A stretch of DNA of 64,000 bases, taken from Taenia hydatigena. Taxonomy: Eukaryota > Platyhelminthes > Cestoda > Cyclophyllidea > Taeniidae. A model generated the notes under the pieces. The model worked only from the letters and a program-made list of their open reading frames with translations. It was not told the DNA's origin and did not search any database. Below are positions 20,429 to 33,019 of the stretch, in pieces (position 1 is the stretch's first letter; every line of letters begins with the position of its first letter). The DNA lies in assembly GCA_036345935.2 (NCBI GenBank), contig JADWOT020000001.1:23369187-23433186 (forward strand), written 5' to 3'. Position numbers and translations under genes: made by a program.

Positions 20429-23400
20429 CTAATCATTGCAGCTGCTGCTGCTGCTGGTGGTGGCGGTGGTGGTGGTGGAGATGGTGACTAAAGTCTCTTC
20501 ATCACCCCAACCAACTCTGCCAACTTCACCGGCAAGAAGACCAGCATGAAGAGTGTAGATGTGAGCGAGGCTAAAAATACCAAAGTGAAGGAGGGCAAGA
20601 AAGACAATATTAAGGCCAAGTACGCAGACGAGACCGAGGAGACGAGTCACTCCTCCCGATTCGCCACAAGTCACTTCCATCGCCACGGTGTAGGCTGCAT
20701 GCGCTTTGCCACAGGGCAGCACGTCCTGCGTCAGCTGTGCGAAGAGACCATCACCGTCAAATTCTATGAATTCTGTCAGATCCACCACTAGGGCATCGTA
20801 CTGCTCTTCCACCTCTGCCGTCAATGCGGACTCGTTTCTGTCAAACTGGGGTGTAAGATCAAATGTAATTTAGGCGCTGCGCATAGATATTTGTTATTTG
20901 ACGTTTCCTGCCTTTCGTTAACTTAATTTAAATATCCGGTTCAACCAATAATGCATTCTTGTAGTTCTTATTATGTGGCTGCTATATTTTTGGTGCCAAG
21001 TTCTTAGGAGATTTAAAAGAACACCTACTTCAAGGCAGTTCAAGAGAGCTGTTGTAGCGGCGTCAAACGAGATGATCATTTCGTGTAATCCTTTGTCAAT
21101 GCCGAGAATGGATTCCCGGGTCTCAATTACGAGCATTTTGAATCCCTCCATTCTTTTGATCACTTCATCCAACGATTCTATTGCCACCTGGAAGTCGTCT
21201 CCATTTGAAGTCTTATTGTTCTTAGCAAGGACTGTCAGCATATCCTTCAAGTGAATGACCTCTGTGATGTTGATCGACGTTGGGTCAAGTACATCGAGAA
21301 ATGGCTGTAACGGAAGACATGAATCATGGGTCACTTAGGCCTTATTTGATAAATTTTGGAAGAAATTGAAACGGCAATGCTTGTGGCATGGAGGTGTGAA
21401 CTATCGAATCTATCCACTGCATAATAATGGCACACACTTGAAGTATAAATGTATGTTACATTTAAATTCAAGTTTTTCGTCATATTCAGTAGTTCCGCCT
21501 TCGCCTGGATTATCACAGTCACGTCGGGTAGACTCCCGGGAATATTTACTCTGCCCAGTTCTTGTAGCAAAATCCTGGAATCAAAGGAGATGACAATTCA
21601 ATAATTTGCTGCATTTAATATTCCATTACGCAGCGACTAATGTTTCTCCTCATCGCAGTCACTTACTCTCTTCCCTTCGCGATTCCTTGAGTCACTGCTG
21701 GACTACCAACCACTCGTGACGTGTTCACTAGATTCGAGTAGCCAAGAGCAGACAGTAGTCCTACTCCACGGTGACCCGCCTTAGTGTTGCACGTCTCTGT
21801 CAGTGCAAAAATTGGATTCTTCGGTGGAGTCGTGATAATATAGTCGGCCAAATCACCACCAGCACCACGAAGAAGCGAGTCCCAATGGTGCGCCACGTAA
21901 CCGTTCAAAATGAAATCCGTCTTGTTTATAGCAGTTTCTCGCATTAGATACATGCATCCCTCACCTATGTTATAAAATATCAGTTTCACACTACAATGTT
22001 GCTTTGGTTCTCTACGTACTTCGGTATCTCTGCGGAAAACAAATCACGAGAGTGGTAAAGTGGCTAACCCAAAGAAATCTTTCGGATGCTGTCTCCGATG
22101 AGTCTTGTCTGAAGGCCTGATGGTATAGTAAACTCCAACTCCAAAGCTAATGGACAGACCCCATAGAAGGAAGTTATTAGTCTTGTCAGGATATCTCACA
22201 GATACGAGTTAAATTGAAAGTTGTCAGTAGCTGGACAACAATAACATTCGACATCTTGTAAGATTCTCTCCCCAACGATTATAAAATCTTATCCCATAGG
22301 TCATTGTCATTTTCTTATGAGGAACAAAGACGGACGCACCCGATGCAATGGTCAGTGTAAAGAGCGAAAGAGCAATTACAGCGCTGAAGGCGAGCAACAT
22401 CAAGAGAAGTAAGGTTGACCAGCAGCAAATGCAGCATTTGCCACACACCGTAGTGTTAGTTCTGGCCTCTAGATGGAATGGAAAAATCAAAGTCAATCAG
22501 CCCTTGAAATTTTAAAGGTTATTTGTGTTTGCCATAGCAAAAGGAACTAAACAGATGCAAAACTGCAAGCTGTGGAACATGAACAAGACATTTAAAGTAA
22601 AGTGTAGCGAACCCTTGCTTGGAATTTCAGGTTCAGATGGAGGGTGACTCCGGGTTACTTGATAAATCGTACACATGTTGACAATTGTTGCGATGAGTGT
22701 GATGAAGGTGAGACATCCACCAACACAATACAGTGTAATTTTAGTAGGTCCGCTTGCATCTTCTAGCCGCTTTTCAAACGAATTAAATGCGAGGCGAAGT
22801 CGACGAGTAATGTTATCTGCCTGTCCATTAACATCCGTCCAGAAGTTATCGAGAGAAATGAAGAGCTGATCAAAGTTGATTTTCTTTTCCAGTTGGGAAA
22901 TAATGTCACTGGTCGAGTTGTGGACGGCGTCAACGAGAGAGTTAACTTGATTTAGGTGAGTATGGAGTTCTAGGATTGTGTTGTTTAAAGTCCGCATTAC
23001 TTGCTCTATGGCCGTTATTTTAATTGACTCAAGGGCAACGGGACCAATTTGCTTTGTGGTTGCGTCCTATCGAATTAAGAATAAAGCAAATTTATTTAAA
23101 ATGTGAGGTATAAAGCTACTGATGGTTTTAAAGTAGTGGAAATGAGGTGTGCTGCTTTAGTTGTTAGTTTTGGTAGCACTTGTGGTGAAGAGCCAGAGTC
23201 CTCAAGCCTCCTCCTTCGTCTGTAGAAATGTCTCGAGGTGGTAAGCAAACACGGTCTAGAAGGACAACCACTCTGATTTCTATCGTTGGGTGATATGCTT
23301 TAGTGTGACGTGAAGCACGTCCTCCTTCGACAAAGTCCTCAGTCCGCGGTCCGTATTTTGGCTATTAACGGTAAAGCAACACTACTGCTAGCTGCAAACT

Positions 23401-25735
23401 CTCTAGTACTTGTATGGCGATACTATTTAGATGCATGTGGAATATCCCCTCCACCTCTCAGCTAGCTGAACTTAAAGCAGGTAATTTTGTCTAGACAAAA
23501 CTGGGCCAAAGCACTGTGGCAAGGCGGAAGAGATGCTGAACTCTATCCCCACAGAACGTCTTGAAACTTCAGTCTCTGTTATATGCGGCTGTTTTGAGGA
23601 CAGCGTTCATATGACTAATGATGAACACGCACGATAGCGAAGACATTCTCCTTCCCAATGACACTGCGATCACATGTCCTTTTAATTGCAGGTGAACTCG
23701 ACTGCTAACACGGATGATTTGTAGAGATTCTCCTTGCATCATGGATCGCATCTTGATGGCTAACGAGGGAATTTGACGAAGACGAGACCATGCTTAGAAG
23801 AGCAGAAAGGCTATGTTTTAAACTCCCGGTTTCGGCAACGGGTCTCTTAAGCGCTGGACTAGCGTATCCCCGACAGACCAACTGATCCCTCAAGCCTTGT
23901 CATTAGCCCCATGTCTCAATGAAGGTCAAAAATACGTATTCTGTTGGGGCAAATTGAGATCTAGGGGGCGCGGCTAAATAAACTGAAGAGGATTCTTCTC
24001 ACACTGGCCTTCTAATGATGACTGATTTGTGTATTAATCGTTCTAATTAACACTATAAGGTCATCAAGAATTTTCTGGTTTGACTTGCACTGGATCTCTG
24101 TTAGGTGAAGTAGCTTCCCAATCTTCAGAGCACCACAAAACCTTCCGTTAAGTAGACCAAAGGCAGCTAGTTCGGTGCTTGCAAAATCAAAATATTGCAA
24201 ATGGAGGAAAGTTTTCTTATATCAAAGTTAGCACCAGCAAGTTGGATGTTTCTTAATCTTACACCACATGCACCACAGTATCTTTTAAAAAACCCTAACT
24301 TAAGGCTCACCTTCAACTCAGGACAAGGCGGTGCATCGTTACAATGTGGAAAATTGCCAAGTGCTCTGTCAATTAATTGCATCGATGTATTCAGCATGAT
24401 GGAAATGTTCCGCGCTTCAGATTGGACACTACCTATGTTATGGATGGCAACTTGAGCCTGAAGAGCGAAATTTTCATACGCCGAGAAAGCGCTATTGGTT
24501 GTATTGAGAACCTTTTGGACTTTGAGGCGTAGTAATAAGCCATCAATGCTTTTGTCCAGCTCCCTGGCTAGTCTCTCCTAAAACCATAAGATGGGACGTG
24601 CAACAAATGCATAGATTATCCTCACAATAATAGCTATTTGATATCTTAGAATTCATACCAAAATTTATGCATACTTTTTCCTTATCTTGGGAGCATGAAA
24701 CGAGGAAAGACGACGATAAAATTGCTTTGTTTATAGGGGCAAAGCAAAGTTACTCACCTCAGTTTGATTTATGAATTTTCTAATCGAAGTGTCGGTGTGC
24801 ACACGACTTGACTCGATGCCTTCGTAAACGAAGTCAGTGGTATGCATTAGGACAGCCTGCAGCCCATCGGGCAGCGAAGTGGAAATATGGGTTGGCTTTT
24901 GTGAGGCCGATGATTGGGGCTTTAAGTAGGAGACGGTTGATTCCACGCTGCAGAAGTAGACCACCAGGAGAAACCCAGACGCGGCCAACAAAAGTAACTC
25001 GACTACCATCAAGGTGGTGAGGATGATACGAAATGCTAGGCGTTTTCTTCCCGATTTTGTAGGCGGCGCAGTAGTCTACAGGGAGTGAATGTAAAACAAG
25101 CCATTAGTACCAATACTACTGATTTCCGGTCAGTATAAATCTATGCACCCTTGAAAGTCGTCGCGTTCGTGGTAATCGTTTAGCTTAAAATCTGATACCT
25201 ACGGAATTTCATAGACGCCCTTTTGATGATTAAATAAGCTAATTTTATCATCGCAAAAGCTGTGTTTTTATAAACGCACCACCAACTGTGTTTACTTTGT
25301 GCTGAAATGGGTAAAACTTGAAACACACAAGCGTCAGCTGATGCGGCATGAACTCACGTTTTTGGATTTGCAACAGCAGCAGGTACAAATCTGGATGCAT
25401 ATGATGAGTACTACAAGGAATAAGAGGATCCCCACTGTAATCCAAAAGAGGATTGATTCGCGATTTGGATGCACGTGGGCATTGTTTACTCCCGCTTGAC
25501 CTCCACCCAGTGCTTCTGGCATGGCATTGAGAATGGGCAGAGGTAAAGGCCTAAGGAGAAGCATGCTGGTGAAGAAGTCGTATTTTATGCCGGTGGTAAA
25601 ATCAAATTGTGGAGATTCTCGAGGGACACCGGGAACCTTCTCAAAGAGGACATTGAGAAGACCTCCGTTCTCCACCTGAATAACCCACGTCATCATTGAT
25701 GCCACAATGGCTACTACTACCAATTCAAGAGCCAT
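20429..25735 (-). CDS. Prominin-like five-pass membrane glycoprotein, gene C
   Basis: Nine coding exons: 25358-25735, 24758-25075, 24311-24577, 22613-23066, 22340-22468, 21667-21964, 21460-21574, 21029-21304 and 20429-20845. They total 884 codons including stop, with every junction in phase and phases identical to gene B. Topology follows the prominin plan: hydrophobic N-terminus (1-19), TM1 (95-117) with a following CCCC (119-122), and TM2 (about 141-167). Then come a glycosylated helical loop (exons 2-4), TM3 (430-456), VCGKCCICC before TM4 (488-512), a second loop (exons 6-9, with YVAHHWDSLL and conserved Cys), TM5 (813-838) and a cytoplasmic tail. The tail differs from B: it ends in a Thr/Ser homopolymer run (TTTTATTSSSSSC) coded by a trinucleotide-rich stretch at 20440-20490. 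The start MALELVV follows an acceptor (TTTTTTAG) at 25753. Intron 3 is 1244 nt and the others 92-375. The exon 4 donor is again G then GTTCGC. Function (membrane protrusion organiser) is inferred from family only. Confidence 0.82.
20440..20490. repeat. Trinucleotide-rich run inside gene C exon 9
   Basis: CTG units pass into GGT/GGC units on the plus strand. Read on the minus strand it codes the Thr/Ser run at the gene C carboxyl end. Length variation would change only the cytoplasmic tail. Confidence 0.8.
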
Positions 25736-25860
25736 TGTAGTGTATCTTCCGTCTAAAAAAGAGAAAGCTTGCACATTAGGTGATTATTTTCCAACTTGTT
25801 AGTTTAATGGAGAGTTCTTTTTACTGGATCTCGTTCAAACGGGAGATTGTCATGCGTAAG

Positions 25861-25934
25861 CTATTTATACTAGTGTTCTGAAGATGACCTAAGCAGGAGC
25901 ACACGTCTCTCATTAATCTGCTGGCTCTTATTGG
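25861..25934 (-). promoter_or_regulatory. CCAAT and TATA core promoter of gene C
   Basis: On the minus strand, CCAAT (rc of ATTGG at 25930-25934, in CAACCAATAAGAGC) is followed about 60 nt later by TATAAATAG (25861-25869). This mirrors the gene B promoter. A GATCCA/GTAAAA donor about 40 nt below the TATA box and the acceptor at 25753 suggest a small non-coding first exon and intron here too. Confidence 0.6.
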
Positions 25935-25999
25935 TTGATGCATCGATAGAGCTATTTGCTTACGAATAGAAGTATTTGATGGTAGAGTCCCAAAATCGC

Positions 26000-28900
26000 G
26001 CACAGAAGTAACAAATTGAGTCCAAGTGTTAACGGTGCACAGTAGTTGGAGGAGTACGAGGTGTGCATTTAAGTATGAAATTTAATTCGACCATTGGAAC
26101 GGTGGGACGTACGTGGCGACGTGATTTGTGAGTCGGTGAATAGGTTTTGTCAACATGGTAACGAACACAATAAATATAGCCGTCTCCGATTGGCTGAGGT
26201 CTAGTCGTCTGGCGTCCAATGATTTTGTAAATGAATCAAAATTTTACAGACAAATTTAGCAGGCTGTCAAGTGAACTAATGGCTTTAAAATATTCACGAC
26301 TTGAGAATTGAGTCGCCGATAGCAGGGATGAGGGAGTCCAAATGTGGAGTCCAGATCTTATGCATTAGCAAACAATAATGCACCTCATTCAGTATCAATC
26401 GGTCTTCCATTTGCTTTGTACAAATTATTTACAATAAGTCGATTCGAGAGACTTCTTAAAAGGCAAAATATGCAGAGCATTTGACATCGTCCGAAGGCTG
26501 GCTCGTCCTGCAAAGAAACAATGGAGCAGCATCTAAGTGACCTCTCTATCATAACGGAAGTTTGGTAAACAATCAAGAATTTTACTTTTTGTTGATCGGA
26601 TGGGTGAATTATTCTTTAAATTTCTAACAACCGTTTGGGTACTTTATAAAAGGCATGATAGGCTTAATTCATCGCTCAGAATTTCGCACACGTTCGCGTC
26701 AAACCAGCAATTAGGCTTTGTATGTAATTAGACAACAATAAAAACCTCTTCTCCTTCTTGTTCTTAAGCCACATCTGCGACTTCTAAGTCAGGCGAAGGA
26801 AAGTAAAACTTGTAAAAGAAATAATTGTGGGAGACCTCGGAGGCGAAGATCGGAGCCTTCGGATGGGGAGAGAGGGAGGAAGGGGAGGTTATCACTTCAT
26901 TCATGTCCTCTCGACGATAACTTTTTCTAAGTGATAATTGCTTAACCAAATGCGATGTAGATCGGGCAGTTTAACAGCAAAACGATAGCGTTTAGGGTGA
27001 ACTTGGTCTTGCTGAAGACAAAACTAGCAGCTACTCGGTGTCCTGTTACGAACGGAAGACAGATTACAAGGTTGATCGGTCAATGAGCAAATTTGCTATT
27101 TTGAGAAAGCCTTTTATAGTTACTAATAAATTCTGCCCCAGAAAATCTCATGAGCCCGTTTAATGATGACCTCGTTGTGTGTGAATGTACCATTACCACC
27201 CTATCAAGCCAACAGTAAATGATAAGAAAATGAAGTCGCTTCACTTTGAATCCTGCTTCCAAACTTAAAAAGAGAGTACGTTATTAGATAGTGTTTATTT
27301 TGATGGCCGAGATACAGTCTACTCCTTTATCCTCCCGCCATTTGAAATGTAACCGTGACTTGAAGCAATCTTATGACCGTTAAGCTCAAATCCCCTTCCC
27401 ATTCAAATGAAACCAAACCCATGCTTTTTATTTGAAAGAGAAATCTTTTGTTTTGGGTTTTTTTCTATTCTTAAGGTTAAAAGTGCAGACGGTTGCTAAT
27501 GGCGACTTGATAGCGTCCCAGACTAAATACAAAATGATTTGTTCTGAGCTGTGTAAACAATGGGAAAGTTAGTCTGAAGGTCAGGCAAATGTAATGCCTT
27601 ACACTGACACTAGCCTCATTTTTTATTAACCTGCGATTAAAGCGGATACTAAACTAAATACTTTTTTTAAAGATTTAACCCCTCTGCATGCAGGTCACGG
27701 ACTGTTGACTACGCATGAGTTTAATGGACAGATCTTCACCCCATTTGAAACCTTCATACCTGCAATGCAACACTTCTCATTTCAACAGCCTCAAATTCGG
27801 GCCACTTGGCTACTGGTTAATCCATTTATAGCATAGCAAATGAGATTAAAAGTTTTGTATTAACAACTTGGCAGCATTGCCTACCATGCATTCGTATGAG
27901 AATCTAACTCCTCTATTGTCGTTGGATGTGGAAATGAAATTTAGCCCTGCTGCCAATCAAAACAACCTCTATTCTGGGTTAGATTACCTGCGTAATCCCA
28001 CATCGGCTCCCAGGTTGGAGGTAATTGCTCCAGCGCCTCCTTGGTTGACCTGATTTCTGTCTTTTTCTGCCCTCCTGATGTGCCAGTTCAAGAGCGAAGC
28101 AAGAAAATACAAGCAGAAGTGGGTAAAATTAGTGTGATTATTAAAAAAATGTCTCTTGACAAATGCAGCAGGTTAGCTGGAGCCATTAGAATTCTTACGT
28201 TTCAAGAAAGATTGGTTAAGATGTCAGGTAAGGAGGACCTTATGGACGTTTTATTATAACATTGTAGTTGAGTTAATTAAGCTGTTATTGAGTCTTTCGA
28301 ACACTGTTTTCAAAAAAGCACGGTTTTTTCCAACTTGGAAATGTGAAGGCAAAAACGACTGTGCTGTAGGCCTGGGCGTCGGAGAAATGTAGCTGCCAGA
28401 ATAGGGCTAATAAACTTGAATTCCATAACTTTATTTACCGCAGGTTCCAAAAAAAATGGTGTTTCTAAACTGAAGAAGTCAAAAAAATGGAAGCGCTTAA
28501 TGTGGACGTGAATTCATCTTCGGCTGGAACGACTTGTCCATCCGTTTAGTGACCTGACTTTGGGGATTGCTTATTTAGGTGCAGTCAAATGACGAATCGG
28601 TGCCCTATGGCTTGAGACTACTCCAACCATCCGTCAGCGCCATCTTTTTCACACTCTCTGTGTAGGTTTAATCCATTTTTCATGGCGTTAGCAGCGGTAA
28701 TCCGCAATTCTTCCAACAAATTGTAAACCTACTTCACTATTGACACCCTGAGCTCCCTCAGCTTTAAGATGCTGATTAAATAACGTGAAAACAAAAAAGT
28801 GCGATTACGCACATTCTCTTGAGAAGAAAAGTAAAGGAACTGGCATTTAAAAGAATCCTTGTTATAAATACTATCCAACTCCTGCTAGAAGTGTTCCACA

Positions 28901-29390
28901 AGGTGCTCTTTCAAAATTGTCAGCCACCTAGCCTTGTACTTTTCTTTTAAGCCGTCCACATCGCATGTCAAAAATGCAGGAGGTCAAATATCATGCCTTG
29001 TTTGGATAAATTTATTGCAGTAAAACGTGATAATGGTGGTTTCATCACAATGGTAAGTTTGCATGACACCTTGAATGGAATGGTTTGTCTTTCGTTGTGT
29101 CTTTTTAAGGCACTGAAAGAAGTTCCATGGTCAAATTAGGACTTGAATCCACTTATCTGGCAGTTCAGTTATAGAGGTTTAGATCTACTTTGCTACGGAA
29201 CTTCCCCATTTAAGAAGCTCCGAACCAGTAGCTTTACTAATTTATAGACGTAGCATTTTCATTTGCATGTACCATAATGATGTTTTTTTAAAAAAAGGTT
29301 TAATAGCTGTCAAGGGCATCTATGATGGTGAAAAATTGACATAATACATAATTTTGATGTGCAAAATAGCTTGACGACTACTAACATGGT
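26000..29390. other. Gene-free stretch upstream of gene C
   Basis: There is no supported coding exon. A strong plus-strand TATAAAAGGC sits at 26645-26654 with an AATAAA at 26737-26742 only about 90 nt downstream. That spacing resembles an LTR or a very small transcript and not a protein gene. A second ATTGG motif is near 26190. The short frames at 26764-26949 (-), 27868-28053 (+) and 28041-28259 (+) have no recognisable domain. Confidence 0.4.
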
Positions 29391-29470
29391 CGAAGGCCAG
29401 GCTGCCCAGCGGAGGTACCGTGGCGGAGTCCCTGAATGCCCCATTACCAAAACCGAGAGCAAAGCAAACC
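29390..29470 (-). repeat. R1 repeat fragment, minus orientation
   Basis: It matches the start module of R1 in reverse: CAGGCTGCCCAGCGGAGGTAC, then a TGGCGGAGTCCCTGAA stretch, and an AAACCGAGAGC end corresponding to the TTCGGTC start of plus copies. Confidence 0.5.
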
Positions 29471-32400
29471 ACTAATGTGCTGCGATGAGCCTGCAAGTAA
29501 CTCGAAAGTAGACATCCGCTGAGCTGCTAACAAGATTGTATCTATCCGTTGCTTTAAGCTGAGAGATTGTAGATTTTTAATTTCGGGCCTCTTAAGATAT
29601 GCGTTTGAGGATAACACCATTGCTTCATCTTCTGACAGAGAAGAGCAGTTATGCACTCAAGTGTGAACCATTCAAATTCTACAACGCTTCTCATGATGAA
29701 ACCTTGTCGAGAGAGCGACAGAGTAGTACTACCTGTCTCTGTACCTAGACAATTGCTCATTAGGTTGTTTGTTAAATTTTTGAAGAATTTCTAAAGAAAT
29801 ATTGCCCAGTTGATGATGTGCATAAAAATTAGTAATTCCTTTGGACCGTATGGTAAATGAAAAGTTTGTTAATGCTTCGATCACATAGATGGAAGAATCG
29901 CTTCAAGCTTTTGCAGTGAGATGGTTTATAGACTATTTCCTGTCCGAATAAATGATTGTTTTTTAAACATTTAGACTTCAAAACTTTATCAAGCATTAAC
30001 TCTCTTGACATTGTTGAATAAAATAAAACTTTTCTTTTATTCAAAAAAAATTTATATGTAATTGCAGGACCAAGGTCTAGAATTGAGTGTGCTTTGCATT
30101 TCACGTAAAAGCCTTTTAAATAATCCTTGCACCGCACTTTTCAACGAGGCACTATTCTGAGAGTTGCAAGTATTAATCATCAATTTCTGCGGTATAGATA
30201 AGATGATTACGCAGAGGGCCATTTTTCATAGGCGGTTTAATGAAATCTGTATGCGGATTCGGCATTTAAATTCCCATTTGCCACTTATATTATTCTCATT
30301 CATGTACCTGTCCAAACAAGTGGATTCATTTCATTTTATGCTATTTGTTAAATCAGAAATGATATCCTCTATCTACTTGGGTTCATTATAAATTAATAGA
30401 AAAGGCTTCATCTCCCGTCGTCAGCAATAGGAATAAGGATCAGCCTACTAATAACTTGTTAGTAGTAAAGGTTTGGCGGATTAAGAGTGTTATTGTCGAT
30501 CATCAGGAAGTTTCTGCATAATTATCTATGCAATATCAAATGGTCTGCCATCGAGACAGTAACTTAAAATAAACATTTGCTACCTAACTTTGATCTTTGT
30601 TAGCTAATCAATGCACTGGATTATAGTCACTGACTTTGTAGGTGATTGTCCAATCCATTGCTCTTTCCATCTTCATAAAGCATTTGTGCAAAATTAATCC
30701 TCTTTTTTACATCACTTCATTCAACTGCTTATGGTAATGCAATCATGCTATCGACAATGGCTTGGTTAGTCGCCGTCGATGTTTTTTAGCTCGTGATCTG
30801 TAAGTCTATTGGAGATTACCTATGCAAGTGGAATCCTTCTTTGTAGTTTAGTTTGTAAAGTACGGTTAGCAATCTTCTTACACATCAACGCCATATTACT
30901 AGTCCAATACAATTTCGATGCATAATGCAGAAAGTCATTGCATTTGCCATGATACTTTGTTATGCTCAAAACTTAAAATATTGGGTTATTAAAGCCCTTC
31001 CTATGGGTGTTGCTATATTCACCATTAATAGCTAAATTTGTGCTAAAAGAATAGAGCAGCAGATGTCAAGGTCACTTCCAGAAGGCATTTTTCATTTATT
31101 TTAGCCGTTTCGGGCTTTATAGCAAGGCGTATACCAAATTAAGTTGATGGTGCTAACACATTAAAAGGACGTTTCCAAGTGACCAAAAATTGTACCGGCG
31201 TTGAATGATTTAAAAAATAGCAAAATTCTTGCCTCCCAATTACAGCTTTATGAAACAATTTTTCAGAACAGCATTAACATTATAGGCATACTCCTTCGCT
31301 TATCCGTGGGAAAGAGGCCAATTTTTCTACTTTGATGCCAAAAATACCGCTTTATGAATGTTACCACGCAAACATGTTCGTTCATTTTTACCTTAAAGCT
31401 CGACTAAGATGGGGAGCGTGTTATAAGGTGCCGATGAAAGTGGAATGGCATTTATGTGGTGACACACACTGAGTAAGCTGTTAACCGTCACATGAAGGTA
31501 GGTATGTCGTGGCGTGGGCGTCTGTGATGGCCAGTTAACAATGGACCGGTCGACCTTGTACACAATGGGTTGGCTCTCCTGAGCACCAAATGGAAAAGTC
31601 TCTTTATTTTTCCTCATTTTCTCCGCCATTGTTTGCTTTCTTATTGTCATCTCTTACCAAATACCAATTAAGAAATAATCTTGGATATTATTTAAGTGAA
31701 TAGAAACTTGTGATTTTTAAAGCTTGGCCATTAATTTTGACATCTCGTAGGCATCCATCCCCTGAAGTTGTTTGAATCCAAATTCACTTTCACACTTCTA
31801 AGCCAGCAGTGCCTCCCTCTGGAAATGCATTTTGGTAATGCAATTGGAGTAAATATTTTGCCTCTTCTTCTAACACCTGCCTGTTTAAATGTAAAACAAA
31901 AACCCTTCTCATGTTTTTCAGCACATTTGTTATGCCCTATACAGAGGCAAAAAAATTTCCTTTTTTCCCTCAGAAGGCTATGCAAATTTATGGCAAAGCT
32001 AATGGAAGGAACTTGTTAACGTGGGCGCAAACCACCGATTGCATTGAAAATGGAATTTTTCGCTGGCCTGATAATCAAAAACACAAATGCACTCATGTTA
32101 GATGAAATGATTTTGAGGAAAATTATGCCGGTTCAGTAATGTATTGTTGATCATGCGATTCGGACAATAACTTAAGAGTTTAGATGCCTATCAAGATGCC
32201 ATTAAAACTTAATTAAGGATTTCATTCATCAAGAATCTGTTATCGAAACGAATTGCATTGTTCTTCGCTATGTTTGAGCTCCGTCCTCGGTGGTCCTCTT
32301 TGTCGACGCTTCGCGTCAGTCATCAATGCTAATCGAGGCAAGCAGTACATTTTCATGTCATGCAACCTAGAAGATACCTGATCGCAACGTCACTGATTCC

Positions 32401-32590
32401 CCTTGACAAATCCATCGGACAGGAGAAAGTGATGGTCAACATCCTTGGCAGTAAAAACGCCACCTTGAAGGCAAAGTCATGCCTTTAATATAGTTTTATG
32501 TCTAATCCTCCCTATCACTTTGCTCTCCCCTAATTCCCAGCCATTACCAATATGGGTTGGATTCAATTGGTAGAGAAGCGGAGGAGATCT
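29470..32590. other. No gene or clear repeat seen
   Basis: AT-rich sequence with only short random-looking frames, the longest 102 codons on the minus strand at 29829-30137 with no domain. No promoter, RNA gene or recognisable repeat unit was found. Confidence 0.4.
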
Positions 32591-32639
32591 GATGCATTCG
32601 CTTGATGTCTTCATACAGGTACCGCAGACAGCTCAGTAA

Positions 32640-32960
32640 CCAACTTCTTTAATTGACTTACAGATAGTGTTGCGGGTCGGTGGACAACATTTTCAGACCT
32701 TCTGTTAAAGGTCGTCCCAGATTCTCTCATCTGCGGCGCATAAAATTCTTCCATCACGCTAAGATTTATCAACCAACAGTAGAAATGTGGTGGGCCGAGG
32801 ATTTTCTGACTTGAAACTCTGCCAGAATATGTAGCGTGAATGCAGAGTAGATCTTGCATCTATCGGTAGACCTCAGAGGCGCAGCCATGCAGTGAAGGAG
32901 CAACAGCGGAGCGCCAATGCGACCCATCACCAAGACCGCAAGATAAACAATCATTGAACG
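32640..32960 (-). repeat. R1 repeat copy, minus orientation
   Basis: It contains the middle module in reverse (CTTCTGTTAAAGGTCGTCCCA, then GATTCTCTCATCTGCGG). These words match the reverse complement of 48060-48125 (AGAAGAGAGAATTCGTGAGG, then CCCAACAGAAAGTC). The start module follows at 32840-32950 (GAATGCAGAGTAGATCTTGC, then CAGTGAAGGAGCAACAGCGG), strongly decayed. Confidence 0.55.
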
Positions 32961-33019
32961 CATTAAAGGACAGTTCGCTTTGTGTTGTGTATAAAGGAAC
33001 AGTTTTGATTCTGATGGCA

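Noticed and set aside
26764..26949. 61-codon minus-strand frame upstream of gene C
   Set aside because: The peptide is plausible in composition but short, with a weak acceptor, no domain and no neighbouring exons in phase.
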